This document shows positions 10,615-20,694 of a stretch of DNA of 64,000 nt, one piece after another; position 1 is the first letter of the stretch; every line of letters begins with the position of its first letter. This DNA is from Acestrorhynchus altus (lineage: Eukaryota; Chordata; Actinopteri; Characiformes; Acestrorhynchidae). The DNA lies in NCBI GenBank assembly GCA_034509495.1, contig CM067503.1, forward strand, positions 15,371,669 to 15,435,668, written 5' to 3'. A program made the translations under genes and the position numbers. Below the pieces are notes generated by a model. It worked only from the letters and a program-made list of their open reading frames with translations, ran no database searches and had not been told where the DNA came from.

Positions 10615-11412
10615 GTCTAAGGAATTGTCTGTAGACCTCAGAGAAAGGATTATATTGAGACACCAATCTGGGGAAGGGTTTATTTCTGCTGCATTGAAGG
10701 TCCCAATGAGCACAGTGGCCTCCATCGTCTGTAAACAGAATTTCTTTGGACCTCCAGCACTCTTCATAGAGCTGGTAACCCAGCCAAAGTGATTTTGGTA
10801 GGATGGCCTTGGTCAGGAAGGTGATCAAGAACCCAATGGTCACTCTGACAGAGCTCCAACATTGCTGTGTGGAGAGAAGAGAACATACCAGAAGGACTAC
10901 CTTTCCTGCAGCACTCCATCAGGCATGTATGACTATGCCAGAGCGAAGCCACACCTCAGTAAAAGGCACCTAAACGACTCTCAGACCATGAGAAACAAAA
11001 AGATTGAACATTTTAGACTGAATGCTAAACATCATGTCTGAAGGAAAACTGCTCATCACCTAGCCAATACCATTCCTATATTGAAGCATGATGGTGGCAG
11101 CATCATGCTGTGGGGATGTATTTCTGCAGTAATGTACAGAGACATCCCTGATGAGAACCTGCTCCGGAGTGCTCTGGACCGTGGACTGGGATAAATGACA
11201 ACAACCCTAAGCACACAGCCAAGATAACAAAGGAGGTGTATCAGGACAACTCTATGAAAGTCCTTGAGTGGCCCAACCAGAGTCCAGACTGAACATCTCA
11301 GGAAATGTCAAAAATGGCTGTTCACATACACTCCACATCCAATCTGATTGATTGAACTTGACAGGTTCTGCAAATAAGAATAGGAGAAACACCCAAAAAC
11401 AGGTGTGCCATG
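10613..11412 (+). mobile_element. Tc1-like DNA transposon remnant
   Basis: Starts 'AGTCTAAGGAATTGTCTGTAGA' and follows the standard fish Tc1 order: GGTCCCAATGAGCACAGTGG, GGTCACTCTGACAGAGCTCC, the HHLANT-like block, GGTGGCAGCATCATGCTGTG, the D-N-(N/D)-P-K-H-T-A block with 'CCTAAGCACACAGCC', and an end near 'AACAGGTGTGCCATG'. Compared with the family as I know it, bases encoding the WSDETK motif (second catalytic Asp) are missing near 11000-11010, and other gaps and stops are present. Both inverted terminal repeats are absent. It sits inside the gypsy integrase/3' region. A dead copy. Confidence 0.85.
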
Positions 11413-12620
11413 TTTCTTTCTTAGATACCAGATAAGGCCCCATGCACTTGTGTCCTTGTTGCACTCTCCCAAAACCTGAAGTCCTTGTTGGATAACCATA
11501 CCCAGTCACCTGGTTGAAACAAAGGGGTGTCACCTTGTCTCGAATCAGCTTATTCCTTGTACAGTGTGATGGCTTCACTAATATAGACATAGGTTTCCTC
11601 CCAGACCCGCTCACTCCTCTGCATCCACGTGTGCATGGCAGGAACATTAGTGAGCACAGCTGTCCTGGTAAAACACACTGGAATGGAGTCAATCCTGTGG
11701 TGACATTGGTCAGTGAATTCTGTGCCATCTCCACCCAGGTCAAATATTGCGACCAGTTGCTGTAAAAATGAAAAAGATCTAAATCCTAATTGACTTGCTC
11801 TCTTTGGCTGTTTCCTTGGGGATGATAGCATGATATGAGGATGACATTGGTGGCAAGGTGTACTGTGAAATGTCTAAATACGTGTTCGTACATGGCCTGG
11901 GCTGTGACTTAAAGGGGATAAATTTAACACACCTAGAAAACCTGTCCACAATAGTCAGTATAGTGGTGTATTGGGAAAGGTAATGGCATGAGCTTTCCCA
12001 CTGGCAAAGCTTTAGGGGTTTTACACTGTGCACAGATGTCAAAGGATGAAACATAACTGTGATTTCCGACCAACACTGTGACGAGATGTTGTATGCGGGA
12101 CTGAGCCAGGTGGCCAGCAGACAGAGACATTTACATTTACATTAACAGCATTTAGCCCTTATACCCAGAATAACTTACAAAAGTGCTTTGCTGTTCACGC
12201 AGACATTAAACGAATGAGCCCAAGTGTCCAAGTGTGCAATCTATCATGGAATTGAGGTGGTATGTATAATTTACCTTCCGGAACTCCTTCAGTAATCTGC
12301 TGTTGTTTCAATGGACTCATTGATTTCCCATCTAAAGGGAGAGAGACATCAACTGTGGACAGAAGAATAAGGGGTGGTTCAGAGTTTCTTTTCTCACTGG
12401 TTAGTCGGTACTGGTGAGAGTGAGTGTCTGCCTTAGTGTTTCTACTTCCAGGGTGATAAGTGATGGAGAATCTAAACCATGAAAAAAGAAAGACCACCTT
12501 GCCTTCCTGGATTTTAAATGCTGAACTATATGGAAATATTCCAGATTTTTATGATCAGATAGTTAGAGAAATGGGTGAATAGCACCCTCCAACCAATGAC
12601 ACCATTGTACTAGTGCTAGT
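11413..12620 (-). pseudogene. pol: Gypsy pol remnant: RNase H and integrase
   Basis: On the minus strand from high to low coordinate: an RNase H tail (about 12620-12420; FRFSITYHPGSRNTKAD matches the family FxFTITYRPGSKNTKAD signature), the integrase start (VPEGKLYIPPQFHDRL), then CAQCKTPKALPVGKLMPLP, YTTILTIVDRFSRCVKFIPF, AQNSLTNVTTGLTPFQCVL and the C-terminal HKCMGPYLVSKKE. The pieces are spread over different frames with stops, and a short dispersed repeat interrupts the integrase at 12127-12196. The product would have been the integrase/RNase H portion of the polyprotein; it cannot be functional here. Confidence 0.8.
12127..12196. repeat. Short dispersed repeat inserted in gypsy integrase
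   Basis: ACATTTACATTTACATTAAC followed by AGCATTTAGCCCTTATACCC...AACTTACAAAAG. This is a decayed copy of a well-known teleost repeat of the form 'catttacatttacggcatttagcagacgcccttatccagagcgacttac'. It breaks the integrase reading frame, so it is younger than the gypsy element. Confidence 0.6.
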
Positions 12621-12699
12621 TTGACTGCAATGCTAAATTGGCCAAAACATAGCTCATGACTACATAGTCCTATAATCTTGACAAAGGCAGTGTTCTATT

Positions 12700-13059
12700 C
12701 ATCGCCTTCTGCAATACAGATGAAGTTATAAGTGTTAAGGAAATCTAGTTCTAGTGAAATACTTAGCCCATGGAGCTGTTCTAAGGCTACTGGTATCAGG
12801 CATAATATTTCTTGATGTCATTAAGGACATAATAGTCAATGCCTGGCCTCAATACGCCATCATTCTTTTTGACAAAGAAGAACTCAGAAGCAGCTGGAGA
12901 AGTGGAAGGATGAATGAAGCCCTGTGCCAAGGCTTCCTCAACATATTCTGCCATACCCCATAGTAATGGGAAAAACTCAGGATTTGTTGCTTTTTCTTTA
13001 CTACAGACCTGCATACTCAATTGGAATGCTAATAGACTGAGTGACATCGGGGCCCTCAC
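12700..13059 (-). pseudogene. pol: Gypsy pol remnant: start of reverse transcriptase
   Basis: The minus strand encodes MAEYVEEALAQGFIHPSTSP then AASEFFFVKKNDG and LRPGIDYYVLNDI, the conserved entry to Ty3/gypsy RT (family pattern EEALxxGxIRPSxSPxxxxFFFVxKKDGxLRPCIDYRxLN). The catalytic palm with YxDD is absent: sequence passes quickly to RNase H remnants, indicating an internal deletion of several hundred bases. Confidence 0.8.
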
Positions 13060-13324
13060 AAGATGTGGACCTGAAAGCAGTTTAACTTGGGTAATACAAA
13101 TGGGTGATACAAAAGGGTGACCGAGACAAAACGCTTCTTTCTGGTCAGAAGATGACTGGGTTGTGCTTTTCTAGACATGGGAGCCCTAATAAAAGTGAGT
13201 TTCCAGTGTGTAAAAAACTGGCTTGAAAGGTGAGCAGGGAGGTCTTGTGTGTAATGCGTGCCTCTCCCACCGGCAATCCATCCAAAGGGATCATGCTGAG
13301 AGGGAACTCCAATAGTTCTGTAGT

Positions 13325-13615
13325 TCATTGGAGCTCGCTGACCAGAAGTGGGTGGATAAAGTTCCCTTCTGAGCCAGAGTTGATCAGGGCTGAAACACAA
13401 AGTGACAGATATTGATGCCATATAGTGACAATTAAAAGATAGGAGGATGAAACCAAAGCATGAGTTAGAACACTCACTGCATTATCATGTGAAATAAATT
13501 CCACGTGCTTTTCTGATGCAGACGCATGTATGGTCTGTGGTGGCTTGGCACAATCCCTTCTGATGTAATCAGAGTCCCCACAGTACAAACAGAGGCCGTT
13601 GTGAAGATGGTGCAT
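13325..13615 (-). pseudogene. Gypsy zinc knuckle and protease remnant
   Basis: The minus strand first gives a CCHC-type knuckle, CLYCGDSDYIRRDC (C-x2-C-x4-x-x4-C, with the histidine replaced by tyrosine). About 60 residues later comes ALINSGSEGNFIHPLLV, the retropepsin active-site block in which the usual DSG is NSG. Loss of both the knuckle His and the protease Asp indicates a dead copy. Confidence 0.75.
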
Positions 13616-13699
13616 ACAGTAAATGTGTCCACCTGCATTGGCTACACTGAGTGTCTTAGAACAGGATTGGAACTAGGCGGCGAGCTGTACTGCTTCACT

Positions 13700-14285
13700 G
13701 TGCTGGCTGGTGTTTTCTTGTGTTCCTAAGCACATTTATGCAACAACTGATCCAACTGAATAGACATAGAGATTAGATTGTCTAAAGAGAGGTCACTGTC
13801 TCTACATGCAATTCTGCAAGCATTGATAAGTGCCAGTTTGTTCCACCCACTGCCTGCAGCTATAATGTAGAATTGTTTAAGCTCTAGTAATAATTCACCT
13901 TCGCTTTGGCTGGAGGCTACATAATCAAAGACCTGTCTGAAGACATTAATAAACCACCTGTACATTTTAGACCCTACGGAATCTCACAATGTAATAACAT
14001 TCCAATGCTTTACCTGTCAGGCAAGAGATAACAAAAGCTCTTTTAGATCAGTCAGAACTATTGTGTGAATTGGCAAAATTAACGGAACACTGCAACAAAA
14101 ATGGATCTCTGTTCAAGTATGCAGATAGGGAAGGTCTGAAAAAGGAGGCAGTACTGTAATCCAAACAGGATTTGGGTGAAGTGTTCTGTTTGGCGCCTCT
14201 GTTGCACAGCTAGTTCTTCAACAGACTAAGACACACCAAATAGCAGCAGCTGGTACCAGCCCAATAACTGACCTAAGGCACAGTG
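13700..14285 (-). pseudogene. gag: Gypsy gag remnant
   Basis: The minus strand includes LAVQQRRQTEHFTQIL near 14200 and, at the other end, SLDNLISMSIQLDQLL just before the knuckle. Both match the coiled-coil start and C-terminal helix (SLDDLIxLSIRLDxxL) of fish gypsy Gag. The middle is broken by stops. Confidence 0.65.
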
Positions 14286-15033
14286 TTACACTGTGTAGAT
14301 ACATGTGTTTTTTTTTTTAAGATAAAATAAGAAAAATAAACCCTTTAAATCCCACCCACCCCAAGGCCAAACATATGCATAAACAAAAAAAGGGTAGGAC
14401 CTGCACATGTGTAAGTGCACACAAAATCTGAATAATATCATTCTAGACCAGGGGCTCTACAAATATACTAATACGCTACACTAATTTGTGCATCACTGAA
14501 ACTAGTTGGCTCATACATATGTACAGAAAAATGCAACAGCAGTTTATATCAGACAAGGGATATGCTATCAACAAATTCTACAAAAGGAGCCCAGTTATTG
14601 ATAAATGTAGCATGGCTTCCAATCAGATTGTATCTCATCTTCACCTGTGGAATCATTGCAAGTTCTTCTCTGACCCATTGTTTGAATGGAGGGGGGTTCA
14701 CTGATTTTCATCCCCAAACAATCAACCTCTGGCCCAGCAATATGGCAAAAGATATAGCACAATTGGTTTCAGGGAAAATTGTGGCCAATTTTGTATTTGA
14801 ATAATGCAGTCTATGAATAATTTTAAACTGAATGAGTCCTTAGTGTGCTCTAAAAGTATTTTAAAAATGCAGTTATAAAGGATTTTGTACAGTTGTGTGA
14901 CATTAATGCACAAATAGGTGAAAGAGTGGCATTGTAAATTAAAAGAGAATTCACTATATTTAGTGAATGCTGCCTGTTGTTTGATGGGAAAAAGTAAACT
15001 CTGAAAAATGGATTATAATGGGTCAGATACAAA

Positions 15034-15554
15034 CAATAAAAGGTCATCAGCATGCAGTGTTACCTTATAGGTTTCTGATGACACCTGCTATATTGTGTTG
15101 GTTTCTCAGTGTCATAGCTAGTGGTTCAATTGCCAGGTTGAATAAAAATGGTGAGAGGCCACAGCCCTGACAAGTCCCTCTGTTAAGTGGGACACACTCT
15201 AGTGAATCTTCATGTTTCTTTAGTAGAACAATGATTATCGCTTGGCTCATTGTCAGAGGTAGCTTCTTTATTGTGATTACTGCCTTAAACAATGAGGAGA
15301 GAAAGGGTGCCAGTTTGAAAGAGAATGCTCTATAATTCTATAAAGAAGCCATCAGGGCCAGGCACATTTCCACTGTGCATGGAGCTTATTGCTTGTAATT
15401 TTTCTTCTTCTTTTATGGGCGCATCCAGGACACTTTGATCTTCTGCATCAATCTTTGGAAGTCCTAGAACACTGAGGAAATGTTTAAATGTCTGTTGTGT
15501 TTGATGAAAGCAATGATGTGTAAAGTCTGGCTTAATATGAACTGAATTGGTCAT
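15034..15554 (-). pseudogene. L1 ORF2 reverse transcriptase fragment
   Basis: Two adjoining frames encode the region leading into the RT (SGNVPGPDGFFIEL) and then RT motifs (RGTCQGCGLSPFLFNLAIEP). The (A/Y)xDD active site is present as HADDLLLF. A deletion between the two frames removes much of the fingers/palm, and a stop separates the QGC block from the ADD block. Non-functional. Confidence 0.8.
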
Positions 15555-16405
15555 TTATAGTTTGGGGGTGAGTCGAAGTGGAGTTGGGTATGACATGAAT
15601 TTCGGGTATTACTGCGCACTGCCCTTTGTTTCAGTAGGTGGCATAATAGTTTTCCTGCCCTTTTACTTTGTTAATAATGTAACAATGTATGCTCTGTCTG
15701 TCTAATTGGTGGATTATTTAATTATATTTGCAAGAATGTTTTTTTTTTTTTTAGGTATAAGTCATCAGCTAGTATCATATTTGCTATTTGTTGAATTAGT
15801 TCTGTGGAATGCTTTGTATGTTCTTTTTTCTTGTGAGCAGCATATGAAAGGATCTGTTCCTTTTAATAGGTTTTATGTAATTCCCATATGGTTGTATATG
15901 GCATTCCAGTGGTATTATTGGTCACCAAATAGAAGTCAATTTTGAATCAGCTACAGTATATGTCAGTAAAAATGGATCGAGTTATCAGGATTGCTGAAAG
16001 CTGAGGCTACTTGGAAATACCATATCCAACTGAATTGGGTCTGAAATCAATATGCTGTAATACTGAAACCCAAGAGATAGCCGTTGATCAGTCAAGTAAT
16101 AATCCATTTTGGATTTGAATGAGAGGTAGACCGGTGAAAAGAATGAGAACTGCCTAGTAGTAAGATTGGAGTGTCTCCAAGGGTCTACAATAGAATTGCA
16201 TAAGTTCTAATATCATAGTTTCTGATTTGGAAACAGATCTACCTAAGCTGGGACCAGATTTCTCCAATCCATGCTGTATATACAATTAAAATTGCTCCTA
16301 GTATCAGCAGGAGTCAATTAAAATCATGGAGTTTATCCCAATTGGGGCCATATAGATGGCTGGTGTCACATGATTACCACACATTGTGCCTGAAATGATG
16401 ATAAA

Positions 16406-16594
16406 CTAGCCATTTTTGTCCACAGTTACACTGATGGGTATAAATGAAACCCCCTTCTTTATTAATATTGCAGCCTCCCTAGACCTGTATCCATAATTGT
16501 AGTGAAATATCTGCTCAATCCAGCCTCTCTTTAGCATGACATGTTCGCCGGCCCCAAGATGGGTCTCCTGGAGGTACATAATGTCTGGGCTCAA
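16406..16594 (-). pseudogene. L1 ORF2 endonuclease fragment
   Basis: A 62-codon frame matching the N-terminal half of the L1 apurinic-type endonuclease. The catalytic-site motif LQETHL is intact, followed by RSREAAILIKKGVSF (family RGVAILIxKxxxF). This domain nicks target DNA to prime reverse transcription; here only a fragment survives. Confidence 0.8.
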
Positions 16595-16619
16595 AACCTA
16601 ATAACTTAATAGTACACAT

Positions 16620-17505
16620 CTACTCCATGGCTCACTTTTGTCACACCCCAGTTATGTTGTGTTTTGCTTGTGTCAGATTATGTCATGTGACAATTATGGG
16701 TGTAGCAATGAATTATAAGACCTGCTGCTACAATGAAGATGATGGCCACAGCTCACAGAGAGAGTGGAACCTATATTGTTTGCCTATATTGTTTCCTTTT
16801 GCAGTCATCCTGTGCTGTTTCTGAGCCTTTTTCCTGTTAGATGCTATATGAGGTTCAGTGTTTGCCAGTCTGAAAACTTCAGCTATCCATGCCTTTACTA
16901 AACTGTTCAACAGTTAAAAAAAAAAGATAAAGAAAAAAAGAAAAAGAAAAAAAAACAACTAAGACCCAATGATTGATTTCTATATGTGCCCCTCTCCCTT
17001 CTTCTTCAGGAATCCAGGCACATTCATGTGCAGTGCGTGTGTACTGATGTGGGCATTGCAAAATCCATTACACAGACTGACATTTAAACACGAACTGTGA
17101 CCGAAATGGATCCCTGTTAAGGGCACTAATGAGTATGTCAGCCATTTTCTGAGTGTCTGAATCATAAAGTGGAATTCAAACATGATTTTGAGTGTATTAT
17201 AATCTCCCACAGTTCACTGGTAATTTATAGTAAACATTGTAGCTACATGAGCTGAATATGGACCAGACTGCAACTGAGAGTCTCATTACTAAGCATCTCA
17301 GTGAAACGAATGGATCTGACAATGTTTGCTCAAACAGCCCCTAAGCCAGTGATAGTTATGAGTCACTGGATGCTGTGAAGTTCAGATATGTTCTTGTATA
17401 AAATTAGTTAATTAATGTGTGGCTTATGTTGGTAAGCAACATAATCAAGGATTATTCAATGAACATTACAGAGCTTTACTAACTTTAATATCAGAATTCA
17501 GTTCA
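16620..17505. other. No recognisable gene; purine run
   Basis: Unique AT-rich sequence with an A/G-only run at about 16916-16955. Short ORFs on both strands have no signature. Confidence 0.4.
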
Positions 17506-17507
17506 TG

Positions 17508-17653
17508 GATAGGATAGGATAGAATAGGAACTATATTGATTCCTTGGGATTGTTCCCTCAGGGAAATTAAGGTTCCAGCTGCAGCATAAGTACAAAAGAA
17601 GGAGAAGCATAATTTAGTAAGAAAATACTATATAGAGAGTATAAAGAATACCA

Positions 17654-17712
<59 letters not shown>

Positions 17713-18356
17713 CATGAGAAAAGAAAAAGGAGTCCAATGGATTATTATTATTATTATTATTGCACTTGAACTGTGTATTGCACCAAGTCCAGATGTGGTT
17801 GTGGGTTGTGATGGTCGGTTCCTACTGATCGGTTCCTACCTGTTCCCATCCTCCATCCTCCTGTTAGCACTCCTCCCCCCCAGAGAGGAGTTGTACAGTC
17901 TGATGGCGTGCAGGACAAAAGAGTTTTTAAGTCTGTTGGTCCTGCACTTGGGAAGGAGCAGTCTCTCACTGAACAGGCTCCTCTGGTGGCTGATGACAGT
18001 GTGCAGAGGGTGACTGGCATTGTCCATAATGTCCAGCAGTTTTTTCAGAGTCCTCTTCTCTGCCACTGACACCAGAGGGTCCAGCTTTGTGCCAACCGCA
18101 GAGCCAGCCCGCTTGATCAGTTTGTCCAGCCTGTGTGTGTCCTTCTTGGATATGCTGCCCCCCCAGCATACCACAGTGTAGAACAGGACAGGTGTTGAGC
18201 TGAGGTGATGATTCCTGTGGCACCAGGCTGCAGAGTCCCTCACCAGACTCTGATACTCCTCCTCACTATCATCCCTGATACACCAAACTATGGCTGTATC
18301 ATCAGCAAACTTCTGGATGTGACACAGCTCTGAGTTGTAGCAGAAGTCTGCCATGT
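17508..18356 (-). mobile_element. Jockey/Rex-like LINE, 5'-truncated
   Basis: A 172-codon minus-strand frame (17836-18354) encodes an RT C-terminal region: HIQKFADDTAIVWCIRDD with an intact A-D-D active site, AAWCHRNHHL, then after a small internal deletion VLFYTVVCWGGSISKKDTHR, SVAEKRTLKKLLDIM and HPLHTVISHQRSLFSERLL. Below 17836 come a (TA)n-expanded 3' UTR and the terminal repeat tail (GATAG/GAATAG units on plus at 17508-17530). This is the best-preserved LINE fragment in the window and in the same group as 1-1735. Confidence 0.85.
17656..17709. repeat. (TA)n microsatellite in LINE 3' UTR
   Basis: About 27 uninterrupted TA units. A short (ATT)n tract follows at 17741-17761. Confidence 0.97.
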
Positions 18357-18359
18357 ACA

Positions 18360-19090
18360 GGGTGAAGACTCATGTGTGAGTTCGGAGCTTAAACAATGCT
18401 GACAAGCACTGCTGATGAGGAAGATTCTGAATTCAATGTTTCTACCACTACTATGTAAATGAATATATACTTAGTAAACTAACTTTATATCTCTATATAC
18501 CGAAATACTAATGAGGGAATAGGGATCCATTTTGGTCACAGCCACAGTGTGCTTGAAGAGATATTAGCTTCTTTGCACTGTTAATGACAGAAAGAAAGAC
18601 AGAAATAGAAAGAGCATTGACCCTAAAGACCCAGTATGGATTAAGGATGAATTCAACTAGATTTAACCAGCCAGCGGAGAAACCTATGGAGGAGTTTGCG
18701 AGCTTAAAGCCAGAATGTTTTCCTGTTGAACAGGTAACATAAAAAATGTTTTTAATGCTGGGATTTGTTAAAGTAAGTAAAACCCAGAGTCTCTGCTCAA
18801 CCAACATGTGGCCCTGTTGCAGTTGTCCCTCCAATGGCATTGTGGTCTTGATGCAGTGGTCACACAGCTGCTGTGCAAACTACAAGTGGATATAGTCTGA
18901 ACTGGAGTTGGAGTTTAAGTTGCACGTAAGATGTGTGTATATATGACATGTTTGCACTGTAGTTTTGAGTCTCCTTTTGTCTGTATTCAGGGTATTTTTT
19001 TGTTATTTGTAATTTTCCCTAAAACTAGCTCCTTACACTACTGGTTTCTACATAATTGCATTTCAATCATTAACAATTAAATGAAATAAA
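18360..19090. other. No recognisable feature
   Basis: Unique sequence; a 110-codon minus-strand ORF (18508-18840) shows no family signature or repeat support. Confidence 0.35.
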
Positions 19091-19091
19091 A

Positions 19092-19735
19092 ATGGCTAAT
19101 TCTATAATCCAGGATTGTGAGTCTTGGATCATGCTGTTTCACCATCAGCAGCCGGAGTCCAATAAAGCACAATTGGACATACTCTTGCAGTTGGGTATTT
19201 TACCATCAGAAGTGCTGGAGGAAGTCCCAGGGAGCAATGATGTCTGTGGTATGCACCCTTCACAGACTTCAACTTTCCACACACCTCATCTTGGTCCATT
19301 AACATCTACCCCCCGCAGTGAGATCCCCAAGGTCCATCAATATCAAGCACTCCCACACTGAGACTTTCAATATCTACCAACTCCCTACAGGGACCCTCAG
19401 CTGCAAGCACCCCCATGTTGAGTCCCTCAACATTCACTCCATACAATGTCCCCTCCAGAACTGGGATTTCCAGGCATGGCCATAATTAACTTAGGGCCGT
19501 GTTCTCCCATGGACCCCCAGAATCCCCTCAGAGTGCTCCTCCGGCTATCCTGATGCCTCACACCAGTGCCCCTCAAACACCCAGACCTACCAGTGCAGAA
19601 CAATCCACTCTGTATCTACCAGTGCAATGAAGGGCTGCTTAGATCTGGGGCTGAAGAAAATCTGTTCTGAGGGCATCAAAGAAGAACTGGCAGCCCTGAA
19701 GGAACAGAATGCAAGACATCATGCTGAGATATAAG
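19092..19735 (+). pseudogene. Decayed ORF of unknown origin, Pro/Ser/Thr-rich with coiled-coil-like end
   Basis: An ATG at 19092 opens an 89-codon frame (SWIMLFHHQQPESNKAQLDI; LLQLGILPSEVLEEVPG) running to TGA at 19359-19361. Coding texture continues in other frames: degenerate 35-40-base units based on CTCCCACA(C)TGAGx(C)TTTCAA (about 19345-19440), a Pro-rich segment, and a helical end (LGLKKICSEGIKEELAALKE) near 19635-19710 before a stop at about 19733. Frameshifts separate the parts. I do not recognise it; it might be ORF1 of a retroelement or a processed gene copy. Confidence 0.35.
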
Positions 19736-19869
19736 CTGAGATAATATATTTTGCTAGATTTTTGAGCACTGCTTTGAAGATTTGAATGCATTTACCAACA
19801 AAAACCTTTGTTGAGGTCTTTACTTGTTTTCAACTGAATGAAATATCAGTTTAATTTGCCAAAGGAGTT

Positions 19870-20440
19870 TTTTACTGCTCTGTCCACATGTACATACTCA
19901 ACCTTCTTGCAGATTCTGACTGATCCATGATAGGGGTGGGGCTACTGAATATTGGGTTATAGAGGAAAATGAGAAGGAAGGGGCTGTTTGCTCTCTTCCT
20001 TAGCACACAGTGCTCAAATTTCAGAATACAAATCAGTAAATAAATACTGATACATTAATAACAAAAATAATAACGGACATTTAGGGTTTTTTTTATATTA
20101 TTTTGAGTACTGTCATGTATTTAACATTTATTATTATTTATATATTTTATTATTACAAATATATTTGTCAAGCTAATCATTACAAATATCTCAGCAATAT
20201 CTCAGTTGTATTTTCAGCTCAAAAACACAACAGGATTTCTGAGATGTAAAGTGTTTTTTAGTCCTTAAAGGCAAAAACACAAAGAATTGGTCAAAACATA
20301 CAAATATTTTACGTTGTCTGAATTTTTACATCTCAAATGAAGAAAAAAAACAACTATCAACATATCCTTCAAAATTGGCCTACGGTTCTAAAAGTAAACA
20401 TTTCTGCTTATTTAGTTGCATAAATCATTTTCTCTTTCTT
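19870..20440 (+). repeat. Copy 1 of an unclassified dispersed repeat family
   Basis: Shares blocks with 55660-56385 in the same order: TACATACTCAACxTTC, ATATTGGGTTATA-A-AAATGAGAA followed by GGGCTGxTTGCTCTCT, CAGCTCAxAAACAC, CTGAGxTGTAAAGTG followed by TTTTTAGTCCTTA, AAACATACAAATAT. It also shares AAATTGGCxTA..GGTTCTAAAAGTAAA with 49520-49670. No ORF, no terminal repeats seen. Confidence 0.6.
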
Positions 20441-20694
20441 TACAGATCCTAAAGGACTCTTTCTGCATTCCAATCTCTTTTTTTCAGTAAAGTGAAATTT
20501 AATTATAAAGTATAAATTGAAAGTATAAGAATCCACCTTGATTTAATAGATTCTAATTACTACAAACAGGTGTCAATTAATGTGTTCTTTGATGTGTTTT
20601 GGATGAAGTGATCATCTGAAATTATTACCTCTCTCAGGCTATTTCAAGAGTTCACAAGTATCTGGGGAGGGCAACTAGGCATAACTACTAACTG

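Larger units (their letters stand above)
9530..14285 (-). mobile_element. Ty3/gypsy-like LTR retrotransposon, decayed, with nested insertions
   Basis: Minus-strand element read from about 14285 down to about 9530: gag remnant, zinc knuckle, protease, RT start, RNase H, integrase, and a 3' LTR. All domains have stops and frameshifts, and the RT palm is deleted. The body is interrupted by a short repeat (12127-12196), a Tc1-like transposon (about 10613-11412) and a LINE fragment (about 10245-10480). No 5' LTR is recognisable, since an L1 poly-A end abuts near 14308. The low-coordinate end is approximate because no clean terminal CA/TSD can be placed. Confidence 0.8.
14308..16620 (-). mobile_element. 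L1-type LINE, decayed
   Basis: Minus-strand L1 ORF2 remnants in correct 5'-to-3' order: endonuclease (16594-16406: MSPDIMYLQETHLGAGEH, then AAILIKKGVSFIPISV), linker (15554-15330: LGLPKIDAEDQSVLDAPIKE ending GNVPGPDGFFIEL), RT core (15292-15065: CQGCGLSPFLFNLAIEPLAM) and the catalytic HADDLLLF block at about 15034-15056. A T-run at 14308-14318 on the plus strand is the poly-A tail. Intervening parts are degraded or deleted; no ORF1 is seen. Confidence 0.85.

Noticed and set aside
10532..10843. 103-codon minus-strand ORF
   Set aside because: Antisense to a Tc1-like remnant and through a (TG)n(TA)n tract.
11252..11743. 163-codon minus-strand ORF as a host gene
   Set aside because: Its useful part is gypsy integrase C-terminal sequence, and the rest runs antisense through the Tc1-like end at 11412.
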